DNA of 64,000 nt from Takakia lepidozioides (Eukaryota > Streptophyta > Takakiopsida > Takakiales > Takakiaceae). Positions 39,184 through 50,900 of this stretch are shown here, piece by piece (positions within the stretch are counted from its first letter, which is position 1; the number at the start of each line of letters is the position of its first letter). The DNA is taken from the NCBI GenBank assembly GCA_030704615.1, contig CM060731.1:39062001-39126000 (forward strand), written 5' to 3'. The position numbers and the translations under genes were made by a program. The notes under the pieces were generated by a model. That model searched no databases, was not told where the DNA came from, and worked only from the letters and a program-made list of their open reading frames with translations.

Positions 39184-40365
39184 TCAGCTGTGTAATGCAT
39201 TATCCCCACCCACACCAGTTGGGGTGTGCGGCGTATCACGAGGGCTCAAAAGGCCTTTAGGATTGTCAACTCCACCTTTCACAGACATGGGGAGGATGTT
39301 GGAACCTTTGCTAATCAACTCATGATCCAGGAAAACAACCACAACAGTTATATCGTCGTGGAAATGCCTTCGAATGCCTCGCTCAATTTTCTTTAAATCG
39401 GTGTACCTCATCTCGCGCTTTTTGGCAGCCTCATGGAGAGCAGCTTTGACAAGCCTTCTTGCTATGCCCGTGCGAGGATGGTTGTGCACAATGTCGACAG
39501 CCTCCTGATTGCTCAAATGCTCCCAGAGGCCATCTGATGCAAAAATTATAAACTGATCCTGTGGTCTAATCATGCGCACATTAATGACAGGGTCTGCACT
39601 CAAAACCGGTCTGCGAAGGGGCTCCGATAGTCGGAACCGAGCAAGCAGCGGCGCCTTGTTAAACTCAGCCTTCTTCAGGTATACGTCGCCAATCGATCGT
39701 GAGACCTGAATAAGGCCCTTAACCCGCCACACTCCATGCTTGAGCACCACGATGTGTGCATCATCAGGGTGCAAGGCGACAAGCTCCTGCCGTACTGCCT
39801 CAAGACTTGCATTGTGCTCTGCAGATATCTGCATTGCTACCATTGACCCAGTCGATCGCGAAAAGCTTCCCAACACAGCTCGGGAGTCGCCCAGGCTGGC
39901 GATATACAGCTTGGAACCCCATATCACTCCCACCAGACAGCACGATCCAACAGTAGCAATCTGTGGCTTTGTCAGCCACGAGTTCCGCACAAGACCTAGA
40001 AACTCTTCCTCTGTCTCCACAAAAGCCTTCCTAAGAACATCGATTGACACACCCTCTTGCTCCATCGCAAACTTCTGCAAGTGCGAATATAGACGCTCGT
40101 TGATGAAACGGGAAGCCTCAGGCCCACCATGCCCATCGTAGATACCCACAAACGTCCCATACGGTCCTGTCTCCACCTGGCTATGATCCTCCAGCAAAGC
40201 GTTGGCCTGCACTAATGCGATCGAAAATTCCCCAAAAGCATGCGGGGTGAGATCCCTGTACCACAACAACGCATCATGACGATCCGCCGCATCCGACCCC
40301 ATGCGCGCATAGCGCTGTACGGGGCGCCAGCACGCCAGCACCATCTTCATCACCCACGCCAGCAT
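39184..40365 (-). CDS. Clade-D PP2C protein phosphatase (single exon)
   Basis: A metal-dependent Ser/Thr phosphatase. In Arabidopsis, clade-D members dephosphorylate plasma-membrane H+-ATPases and are held in check by SAUR proteins. The 393-residue frame is complete. Residues 31-60 hold the clade-D head ([20 protein letters not shown]). DGHGG at 77-81 supplies metal ligands. [17 protein letters not shown]-like [39 protein letters not shown] and [16 protein letters not shown] complete the fold. All expected acidic metal-binding residues are present. The gene has no intron here; I recall clade-D genes in angiosperms as spliced, so this may be a retrocopy or lineage-specific intron loss. A C/T-rich stretch (40366-40800) lies upstream. 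Confidence 0.93.
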   Translation of the reverse strand: MLAWVMKMVLACWRPVQRYARMGSDAADRHDALLWYRDLTPHAFGEFSIALVQANALLEDHSQVETGPYGTFVGIYDGHGGPEASRFINERLYSHLQKFAMEQEGVSIDVLRKAFVETEEEFLGLVRNSWLTKPQIATVGSCCLVGVIWGSKLYIASLGDSRAVLGSFSRSTGSMVAMQISAEHNASLEAVRQELVALHPDDAHIVVLKHGVWRVKGLIQVSRSIGDVYLKKAEFNKAPLLARFRLSEPLRRPVLSADPVINVRMIRPQDQFIIFASDGLWEHLSNQEAVDIVHNHPRTGIARRLVKAALHEAAKKREMRYTDLKKIERGIRRHFHDDITVVVVFLDHELISKGSNILPMSVKGGVDNPKGLLSPRDTPHTPTGVGGDNALHS

Positions 40366-40761
40366 CCCTCATCTCAACCTCAAGAGCATTCCTCATCTCC
40401 CCTGCTCTCCATCTCAACACTCCTCAAATCCTCCTTCTCCACCACACTACCGCTCCATCGCCGCCACTCACCCAGCGCTGCTACCCTCCATCACCATCTC
40501 CCCGCACCATATACCTTGTATCTCTCCACCTCCACCAAGATCGCCCGCAGCCCCTCAACTTCACTCCTGCTCCCCGCAATTCCCCGCAGCAGCATAGAAT
40601 TCTCCCATATATCCCGACCACCTTCCCCCGTCCTCCTTCAAGCCATCTCAGACTCCAGATCCTCTCCCCCACACCCTCCCCATGACTTCTTCACCTCCTC
40701 AGAAGCACCCTCGTCCTGCGGGCTCCGCCAGGGTTACAACCTGACGCCATAGCCCCGACCT

Positions 40762-40785
40762 TCCTTCCTTCCTTCCTTCGCTCCT
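40762..40785. repeat. (CTTC)n microsatellite upstream of PP2C
   Basis: A short run of CTTC units lies about 400 bases upstream of the PP2C start, in a region rich in C and T on the plus strand (G and A on the gene's strand). Such GA-rich leaders are common in plant promoters. No function is claimed. Confidence 0.8.
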
Positions 40786-42785
40786 CAGCAGCGCGAGCAA
40801 GATGATAAGCCTTAACCACACCCCGCCGGGTGCCCGCCTGCCCGCTGCCTGCCCTTACCCCCCAAACCGCCGGGTACCCTTACACGGTTTCCATCACTCT
40901 CTCTCTGTTTACTCGGCTACCGCGAATCCAGTAACCCGTGAAATCGCAGGGTGTCCGCCATCCTTCATCCATCCGCTGGAGCTCGAGAACGGATGTGGAA
41001 CGACTTCATCCATTGATGCGGAACGGGTGAACGGGATGCACCCGTGCCGGGAAGAGCGAACGGTCAACGGACCGGCAAATATAACGCTTACAGTCTAACC
41101 ATCTCATTTTAAAATCTATACTACTACTTAATTTATTTTTATTTAATTTAGTTACTGCTATTATTTCTATTATTAATACAGCATATCAGGGTGCACCGTT
41201 CCGAGTCCCTTTCTGGTTAAATAATAATAACATGATATTAAATTACTCCTATCTGGCATTACTAAAACTTACTAAAAGCGCACCAGAAATATCTGTAATA
41301 CATATTCTTAAATAGTATTCTATACTAGAGTGACTGGCACGTGCCAGCGGAGGAGTGCTGGACAAGCCATAGGTGCATCCGAAGCTGCCATTTTGCACAC
41401 GCGGAGATAGCCTCGGGTGTAGAGCCCCAATATTGAATTATTGTTATTATCAATTCAATGCACAATTCCTGATGGCGACCTTCCACCAGCTTGAGTTTAA
41501 CTAGCGGCCGTTCATTCCGTTAAGTATCCATTAGTTAATGGACTGACAAAAAGTCATAGAGAAGCTTCTAGCCGTCTTCTTCGTCTCTAGGAGTCTGTCG
41601 ACTGCTGCTTCGTGGAAGCATTGCTCTGGCGCAGTCCATCGCGAGGCTGTTGTGCAGAGCAGCACCATGTTCATGACCTCGTTTTGGTGAAGTGCCAGGC
41701 ACTTGCGAGAGAATGGCAGCATGCTGTCTCTCCAGACTGTTTTGGCGCTGTCGAGGTTGGAGGAACTTGCTCCCCACCCCGACAGGTAGTGCTTGGATTC
41801 GTCCTCGGCTTCAGGGATTTTCAGCTGGAAGCAACATAAGTATTGCTCGCTTTTCAGGGTCTCTTTCCAGGTGTTGAAGTCAGACAAGAGATTACATAAC
41901 TGTGAATTGGTCGTCAGTTGTCACCTACATACCTGAGGTTACACATAGAAACTTTTCGTCCGGCCCTCCACTTATTAAAGCTATTGTGCAGTTATTGCAA
42001 TCGACGACAAGCTGCCCATGCAGGTTGGTGATGGGTAGGTAGCTGAGCACTTCACGTACCGGAGCACTTCACCACTTCACGTAGGGCCAAGTCTTCAGTA
42101 CTTACCTATATAGCTGTGATGAACAGCCTTCTGAGAATTTCAAAGTGTTAACTGATTCGAACTTAGCTTATCTTACCAACGAAACATATCAACCTCATGA
42201 AGGTGATTAGTGATTACCGACCATGGTGATATCTAGAGATCAGCATTACGTACCGCATCGACTTCGTTCATTCTACTTTTACATTAACACTATGATCAGT
42301 GGCAACAATAAGTTTGTGGACGATCTCACAACCGAAATTCCTCATCGCCAAACACAGTTCATGCTCGATTTGAAGGCACCAGAGGTCCTTTCGACTGTAA
42401 ATACATACTCTCTTAAGGGAATCTTTAAAATGTTCGCCAGGTAGGTGCCCTTCAGATTGTGACCCATCCAACATGATACGTACGTAATGGGTGGCACACG
42501 CAGCTCACACAAGCAACGTCATACATATGAGCGGAATTGTTCGAAAGGTGCCAGTCAACAGAGATTCTAGAATGATTCTTGACCTTATGCTTGTCTCTCC
42601 TCTCCGCCTCCTCCCTTGCAAATGGGTTGTCAATGCAGTTCGAAAAATGTGGAGGGGGATGCGGTGTGGATGGTCCACACCCTTTGGAGAGGCTCTCAGC
42701 ACAGGGCCAGGATTGCAAGCAGGACAAATTCAAGGCTTGTGAGGCCACCCACAGATGCCTCCATGACGTGCATGGCTAGACAGGC
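40786..42785. other. Intergenic region between PP2C and the PPR pair
   Basis: Apart from a possible minus-strand exon at 41531-41887, described separately, I see nothing assignable. The part from 41100 to 41330 is AT-rich with TAATAA runs. There is no clear repeat or RNA gene. Confidence 0.4.
41531..41887 (-). CDS. Possible exon of an unrecognised gene
   Basis: A 118-residue frame reads like real protein (QLKIPEAEDESKHYLSGWGA, MLPFSRKCLALHQNEVMNMV, TAPEQCFHEAAVDRLLETKK), with even composition and no low complexity. It ends at a stop at 41531. I do not recognise a family. I cannot find confident upstream exons, and an alternative frame over the same bases also stays open. It may be the last exon of a gene, a gene fragment, or chance. 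Confidence 0.25.
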   Translation of the reverse strand: MSDFNTWKETLKSEQYLCCFQLKIPEAEDESKHYLSGWGASSSNLDSAKTVWRDSMLPFSRKCLALHQNEVMNMVLLCTTASRWTAPEQCFHEAAVDRLLETKKTARSFSMTFCQSIN

Positions 42786-45700
42786 ATGCCCCAGATGCTG
42801 TCTTCTCCTTGCGGAGAACAGGCGGGAAGCCTCACTTTTTGCGGCAGATTACAAGACAAGGCTGTGAAGCCGGAATGGATATTCAGCTTGGCAGTGGCGC
42901 GCCCCAGACCCTTGCGATTGGCGGCAATGACGCCTCCCCAACTTCCAGGGAAAGGTCTGTACATGCAAATTCTTGCGCACTTTTTCGATACTCCACAAGG
43001 TTTGCTTTGGCTCCAAGCAGAGACTACAACCATCTTGGTCCAAAATGTTCCTTGATTGTGATACATGAGGTATCACGTGTGATCTTCTTTCCATTTGCTT
43101 CACCAGAGAGAGAAATTTGCGCTCATTTATATCGCAGCCGGATCCCTTGGGATAGTAGAACAATAGCAAGCAGGTTTTCCCGGTCTCGCGCATAGTAGCC
43201 CACGGAAATCCTGCTGGAAGTTCCTAAATCTGGACGGAAATTTTTCTTTTTGAGCGCTGTGAACATTGGGTATGACTTGTCCTGGTATTAACTAACAGGG
43301 TGAAGCCTAGTCTGCACATGGAGTGCTCTCCCATAGCAAGTGACAATCCGGTTATAGGATATTGTGTATGAATATGAGGGCAAGTATAGACATCATGCTC
43401 GAAATTCTTATGCTGCCGTAGCCAAGACAGACGCTGACACATGTGATTGTCATTGCCCCGCCTGTCGCACAGGGGGATGGGGAGAGAGGGAGAGATTTTT
43501 TCTGGAATGCCTACAGTAGCATTCCAAAGTAAGGCTCAAAGACAATTATAGCTGCTAAAGATCTATGTTCGAGTGGTGTTTGCATGCAGGCCAAACAATA
43601 ACCAGAGATGGGCTCTGGCCTTCACTGTGGTGGGACAACAGATTTGATAAGGTGAGACTATGTTCATTAGGACATCACAAAATTTTCCAAGGATGGCTTT
43701 GATTGAAGCTGGCCTGATGATATTCTGTAGACTCAATGGTATCTCTAGTTGCATTTATTTGTGCTGAGTCTCGAAAATGCACCTTACTTGTTGTGCTTCT
43801 TGTATGTTCTTCTTCCATGAAGTAAGGTTGCTCAAGATTATTCCCTGTCCTTTCAAAGAGGCTTGGAGATTTCGTGGTTTTAACCCGGTCTATGCGAGGC
43901 TGTGGTTGAAGCTACAGGTGCTCAGCTGCCAGCTGGTGGTTACAGAATAGTCCAAGATCCTCAGACTTCAGGCATAAGCATACAAAGGAGGCTCTTTGGA
44001 TTGAGGGTTGCTCAAACCCTCCATGGGTGAAAGCAGAACTAACTGCCATGTTACAAGGTCAAGCAGAAGGTGGTGATGTGTGGAGACTATGTCTGGGGGG
44101 ACGACTGACAGAGGCACTGCACATTTTGAACCAACAATGCATTACGGTAGACTCTGATACTTATGTCTTTCTCTTGCGGGAGTGCAGCAAAATTAAGAGC
44201 ATTGAAATGGGAAGGCAGGTGCACGCTCACATTACCCAAAGTGGATTCAAGCCAAACATCTTTCTACTCAACAATCTTGTCAACATGTATGCCAAGTGTG
44301 GGAGCCTATTGGATGCACGCCTAGTGTTTGACAGTATACCTGAAAGAACTTTGTTTACATGGACTATATTGATGGCAGGATATGCAAAACATGGGTGTGC
44401 CAAGGAAGCTTTTGGAATTTACAAGCAAATGATACAGCAAGGGGCAGCACCCAACAATGTCACATTCATTTGTGTTCTCAAGGCATGTGCCAGCCTAGGA
44501 TCCCTGGAAAAGGGCAAAGAGGTTCATGCTGACATCAGCAAAGCTGGAATCCCGTCTTATATTAACTTAGATAATACCCTTGTAAACATGTACGCCAAAT
44601 GTGGGAGCATGAAGGATGCACAACAAGTATTCGACAGTATGGCTGAACGAAATGTGGTCTCCTGGAATGTGATGATTGCAGGGTATGCTCAGCATGGGTG
44701 TGGTATGGAGGCTTTCGAGATGTATGAGCAAATGGTCCGTGAAGGAGTAACACCGAACAAAGTCACATTCACTTCTATGCTTAATGCGTGTGCCAGCCTG
44801 GCGGTGCTAGAGAAGGCGGAAGAGGTCCATGCTGACATCATGAAAGCTGGACTTTCATCAGATATGGATTTGGAGAATAGCCTTATTAACACATATGCCA
44901 AATGCGGGAACCTGAAGGATGCACGTCAACTGTTCAACAATATGGCTGAACGAAATGTGGTGTCATGGAGTGCAATGCTTGCAGGGTATGCTCAGCAAGG
45001 GTGTGGTAGGGAGGCTTTGGAGATGTATGAGCAGATGATAAGGGAAAGGGTGATGCCCAACAAAGTCACCTTCATTTGTGTTGTTAAGGCGTGTGCTGGC
45101 CTAGGAGCCCTGGAAAAAGGTAAAGAGGTCCACGTTGACATCATCAAAACTGGAATTGAACCAGATATCATTTTGGAGAATAGCCTTGTTCACATGTATG
45201 CCAAATGCGGGAGCGTGAAGGATGCCCGTCAAGTGTTTAACAATATGGCTGAACAAGATGTGGTCTCCTGGAATGGGATGATTGCAGGATATGCTCAGCA
45301 TGGCTGTGATAGGGAGGCTTGGGAGTTGTATGAACAAATGAGGCAGGAAGGGGTGATGCCCAACAAAGTCACATTCATTTGTGTTCTCAAGGCCTGTGCC
45401 AACCTTGGAGCTCTAGAAAAGGGCAAAAAGGTGCATAGTGACATCATTAAAGCTGGAATTGCCCAAGATATCGCTCTGGAGAATACCCTTGTTAACATGT
45501 ATGCCAAATGCGGGAGCATAAAGGATGCCTGTCAAGTATTCAACAATATGGCTCAACAAGATGTAGTCTCATGGAATGCCATGATGGCAGGATCTTCTCA
45601 GCATGGGTGTGGTAGAGAAGCTTTACAGATGTATGAACAAATGCTACGGGAAGGGGTGATGCCCAACAATGTCACATTCACTTGTGTTCTCAAGGCATGT

Positions 45701-46786
45701 GCTAGCCTAGGAACGCTGGAGAAAGGTAGAGAGGTCCATGCTGACAGCATCAAATCTGGAATCAAGCCAGATGTCATTCTTGAAAATTCCCTTGTTAACA
45801 TGTACACGAAAGTTGGGAGTGTAAGGGATGCATGTCAAGTGTTCAATAATATGGCTGAACGAGATGTGGTCTCATGGAATGTGATGATTGCTGGATATGC
45901 TCAGCATGGGCGTAGTAGGGAGGCCCTGCAACTATTTGAACAAATGCAGCAAAACTGCTTGAAACCGGATGATATAACGTTCATATGTGTCCTCTGTGCA
46001 TGCAGCTATGTGGGCCTTGTGGCAGAAGGCTGTCACTATTTTTCCATGGGTCAAGATCATGGCCTCACTCCCACAATTGAGCAGTTTGGCTGTATGGTGG
46101 ACCTTCTTGGCCGTGCAGGGCAGTTGAACAAAGCAGAAGACTTCATCAACAGAATGCCAATCGAAGCAGATGCTTCGGTCTTGCGAGCCTTACTTGGTGC
46201 CTGCAGAATTCATGGCAATGTGGAGGTGGCAGAACGTGCGGCCAAATGCCTTCTCAAGTTGGATCCGCAAGATGCTGCAACGTATGTGCTGCTATCGAAC
46301 ATCTATGCTGCTGCTAGCAGGTGGGAAGATACAGCAAAGGTGAGAAAAACAATGCAGGACAGAGGTGTCAGAAAGGAGCCAGGGTACAGCTGGGTTGAGG
46401 TGAACAACCAGGTGCATACATTCCATGTAGATGATAAATTGCATCCACAAATCAAGGAAATCCATGCTGAGCTGTACAGATTGTCTGGACAGATGAAGGA
46501 GGCTGGGTACGTGCCTGACACACGCTTTGTGTTACATGATCTGGTGGAGGAACACAAGGAATTTTCTCTCTGCGTCCATAGTGAGAAGTTGGCTATTGCT
46601 TTTGTGCTGATCAGCACACCACCTAGAACACCTGTCCACATCATCAAGAACCTTCGTGTGTGCGGTGACTGCCACACGGCCACCAAGTTTATCTCAAAGA
46701 TTGTTGGGCGAGCAATTATTTTACGGGATGCCAATCGATTTCACCACTTCCAAGACGGGTTTTGTTCCTGTGGGGATTACTGGTGA
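42786..46786 (+). CDS. PPR-DYW editing factor with N-terminal PDF-like motif, copy 1
   Basis: PLS-class PPR proteins bind organelle transcripts, and the DYW domain carries out C-to-U RNA editing. I read three exons: 42786-42954, 43590-43651 and 43946-46786, joined in phase 1 and phase 0, giving 1023 aa. Exons 2-3 encode a PDF-like motif (WWDNRFDK then [20 protein letters not shown]). About six PLS triplets of about 101 residues follow, each with a VHADI-type and a MYAKCGS-type block and [12 protein letters not shown]. After E motifs comes the DYW domain: PG box (EPGYSWVEV), the zinc/catalytic [16 protein letters not shown], and the C-terminal CSCGDYW. Compared with copy 2 it lacks six codons in exon 2 and the Pro of PDF is Ser. 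The exon 1 start is uncertain, and more exons may lie upstream. An organelle targeting peptide could not be judged. Confidence 0.85.
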
Positions 46787-47906
46787 AACCATGAAAGTGT
46801 CACTGAAGATGAGGATGGCACTGTAACAATTTCTGATTATTTCATAAGGAAAGAGTGCACAAAAGAGTGACCAAAGAGTCACAATTTACCTGGGTGGTAA
46901 GCGCACATCAAGTATGAATGTGAACTGAATTCAGGCGTCTGTAGCAGGTGTCAATGCTCGGGCCGAGATCTGTCTTGGTCGTCAGTTGAAGTCTGAAAGT
47001 TTTGTACAAAGGGATCGAGTGGCCAAATAGACCAACTTGCTCCAAACATGCCATTTCACACTCATCTCAGACACCTGGATTGTGATTATGACAGGCATAG
47101 CTTACATGGATTTGTGATCTGTTTTCACTGCAGAAGAGAGATTTAGCTATCCCATATGGATCACACTCCAAATGAAGTGTTCATAAAAGTTTCATGCCTG
47201 CACTACGGTTCTAATGAAGTTCTTGGAAAGTAGAACAGTTTATAGATGTATCTGTGACCTGTTGCTGTTCCAATGTTCATGATTGGCTTCGTTCGCATCC
47301 CAGGACCTCCCTCCCAGAGTAGGAAGGTGCGCCCACTTCTATCACCTCTAAATGGGTGCCTCTTCTTCTTCTCCCTAGCCGGCGTTTTTTGGAAGAGAAA
47401 CACGTGGGAGCGACCGCTCTCAAATCAAGCCCTGCCCACAACAGTTTGTAGTGTAAAATCACTCATAACAAAAACTCTGCACAAACGACTAAACAGAAGA
47501 CGACAGACTCTAACTCTCTCTATGTAGAGCAAGGTGCCTGATTACCGAGATCCAAAACGAGATTTGCAGCAGCTGTGTTGGTGATTGCAATGCGATTGAG
47601 TAAGCACGCTTGGATCTTCGTTGCTATCATGGAGGTCTTCAGCAAGCTTCAAGAATGAATCATAGATTTTCTGGTCGACTTGTTTTAAGTTGTGAGGAGT
47701 GTGTTGACAGACCAAGCAATCACAGCAATTTCCTCTTCACTTGCAAATTTCAGGTATTCAGATATGTTGTCCTCGCAGCATGATGGTAAATAGGGATCAG
47801 AGCGAGCATAGGTATGGAGGCCATCGACTCTATTGGATGAGTTGCTGGTGCCGCCAGTCATCCATCTCTTGAGTCCTGTTTTCTGCGCTGTCTTCTTCTC
47901 TCAGAG
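46787..47906. other. Spacer between the two PPR genes
   Basis: About 1.1 kb separates the stop of PPR copy 1 from the first recognised exon of copy 2. It should hold the 3' end of copy 1 and the promoter of copy 2. A pyrimidine tract ending CTCTCAG just before 47905 could be a splice acceptor, so copy 2 may have a further upstream exon here. No other feature was found. Confidence 0.4.
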
Positions 47907-50900
47907 ATGGCAGCGCGCTCGGGACTTGTCCTGAGCGCGCAGGGAGAGACCGTGTCCGAGGCCTTATCTCCTTGCGGTGAGCCGTCGGGCAGCTTGAAAT
48001 CATGCAGCAGATTATCGGGCCAGGCTGTGAAACTGAGCTGGGTAACCAGCTTGGCAAGGGTGGATATAGGAGACTTCAAAGTGATTCCACAGCCATCAGG
48101 GATACAGGATAAAGGTATGGACATGAAAATGTATTTGCATTGGGTCTGCTAACTTCACTTCGGAGCTATTCAGGCTTCATATTGTCCTTTTCGCAGTAGT
48201 AACTTCCATAGAATTTCACTTTGTTGGAATACATCGGCATTCCTATTCCTCCTTCCATCAGCTCCTTCAGTAATAATCTTTAGAGTATGTGGAATGTACG
48301 TTCATGTTATTTTCCATTCATGGCATGAGAGAGAGACAGAGAGAGAGAGGTACTCATTTACACTCCAGCCATTGTAGTCCCTGTGCGATACCCTGATTTT
48401 TAGGAACGGCACCGCGAGCTGATATGCACCATGTTCTTTATGGTGTTTGCATGTAGACAAAACAATGAGCAAAGATCAGCTCTGGAAGGAGTTCTTCTCG
48501 GATCCTTCACAGTGGTGGGACAACAGGTCGGTTAAGGTGAGGCTATCTTCATTTGGAGGTGCAAGAGGTTATCCTTGTAACAAAAATTGGCAAGGTGATG
48601 GTGTGTTGACTGCAGATGTATAGTCAGTTGTTTATATTAGTTAAATTTCTTTCTCGAGATAGCTCGCCGTATTTGAAATATGCTTGGAGTTGTGGTGGTT
48701 GCAGCCTGGCATATGCGAGGTTGTGATTGAAGCTATGGTTGCTCAGCTGCCCACTTGTGGTTTTCACAGAAAAATCCAAGATCACCAGACTTCAGGCATA
48801 GGCGCACAAAGGAGACTCTTTGGATTGAGCGTGAGTCGAACCCTCATTGGGTGAAATCAGAGCTAGCTGCCATGATACAAGGTCAAGCGCAATGTGGTGA
48901 TGTGAGGACACTTTGTATGGCAGGAAGATTGAAAGAGGCCCTGCACATTTTAAACCAAGAAGGCAATTTGGCAGACTCCAACACGTATGTTTGTCTCTTG
49001 CGGGAGTGCATCAACATGCAAGGCCTAGCAGAGGGAAAGCAGGTGCATGCTCACATTATTCAAAGTGGATTCAAGGCAAACACCTTTCTACTTAATACCC
49101 TTGTCAACATGTATGCCAAGTGCGGGAGCCTGGTGGATTCTCAGAAAGTATTTGACCAAATGCCTGAACGTGATGTGTTCACGTGGACTATGTTGATGGC
49201 AGGATATGTCAAGCATGGGTGTGGTAGGGAGGCTGTCGAGATGTATGATCAAATGATAAGGGAAGGAGTGAGCCCCAACAACGTCACCTTCATTTGTGCT
49301 CTGAAGGCGTGTGCCAGTGAAGGAGCCTTGGAGAAGGGCAGAGAGGTGCATGCTGACATTATTAAAGCTGGAATTGCACCAGATATCATTCTGGAGACTA
49401 CCCTTGCTGCCATGTATGCCAAATGTGGGAGCGTAGGGGATGCACGTCAATTGTTCGACAACATGGCTCAACGAAATGTGGTATCATGGAATGTGCTGAT
49501 TGCAGGATATGCTCAGCAAGGGTATGGTACAGAGGCTTTTGAGATATATGATGAAATGAAAAGGGAAGGGGTGACACCCACCCAGGTCACATTCATTTCC
49601 ATTCTCTCTGCATGTGCCAGCCCGGCAGCCCTGGATAAGGGCAAAGAGGTCCATGCTGACATCATGAAAACTGGTATTGTGTCAGATATCATCCTGGATA
49701 CTGCTCTTGTCGACATGTATGCTAAATGCGGGAGCGTGAAGGATGCACGTCAAGTATTTGATGGAATGGCCCAACGAAATGTGGTCTCATGGAGCGCAAT
49801 GATCGCAGGATATGCTCAGCAAGGGCATGGCAGGGAGGCTCTGGAAATCTATACGCAGATGGTACAAGAAGGGGTGAGGCCTGACAAGGTAACATTCAGT
49901 TCTGTTCTCAATGCATGTGCCAGCTTGGCAGTCCTGGAAAAAGGCGAAGAGGTCCATGCTGACATCATTAAAGCTGGAATTGTACCAGATATGATTCTGG
50001 AGACTGCCCTTGCTTCCATGTATGCCAAATGTGGTAGCATAAGCAAGGCACGCCAAGTGTTTGACAAGATGGCTGAACGAAATGTGGTCTCCTGGAATGC
50101 AATGATGACAGGATATGCCCAGCATGGGTGGGGCAGGGAGGCGTTTGAGATGTATGAGCAAATGATACAAGAAGGGGTAATGCCCGACAAGATCACATTT
50201 ATTTGTGCTCTTAATGCATGTGCTAGCCTGGCAGCCCTGGAAAAGGTTGAAAAGGTTAAAAAGGTCCATGCTGACATAAAAAAAGCTGGTCTTTTGCCAG
50301 ATACCATTTTGGAGACTGCCCTTACTGACATGTATGCCAAATGTGGGAGCGTAGAGGATGCACGCCAAGTGTTTGACAATATGGCTGAACGAAATGTGGT
50401 CTCATGGAATGCGATGATTGGAGGATATGCTCAACATGGGTGTGGTAGGGAGGCTTTGGAGATGTATGAGCAAATGAAACTGGAAGAGTTGATGCCAGAC
50501 AAAGTCACATACGTATGTGCTCTCAATGCATGTGCTTGCCTGGCAGCCCTGGAAAAGGGCAAAGAGGTCCATGCTGACATCATCAAAACTGGGATTCCGC
50601 CGGATATCATTCTGGAGACTAGTCTTGTTGACATGTATGCCAAATCTGGGAGCATGATGGATGCACGTCAAGTGTTTGACAACATGGCTGAACGAGATGT
50701 GTTCACATGGAGTGCAATGATTAGTGGATATGCTCAGCATGAGTTGGGTGGGGAGGCTTTGGATATCTATGAGCAAATGATACGGGAAGGGGTCAGGCCA
50801 GACAGAGTCACTTTCATTTGTGTTGTCAATGCGTGTGCCAGTTTGGCAACCTTGGGAAAGGGCAAACAGGTCCATGCTCAGATCATCAAAGTAGGGATCG

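Noticed and set aside
40240-40752. A 170-residue plus-strand open frame rich in S, P and H
   Set aside because: It is antisense to the PP2C start and its C/T-rich leader; the composition explains it.
49787-50368. Long minus-strand frames across the PPR genes
   Set aside because: They are shadows repeated once per PPR triplet, antisense to the real coding frame.
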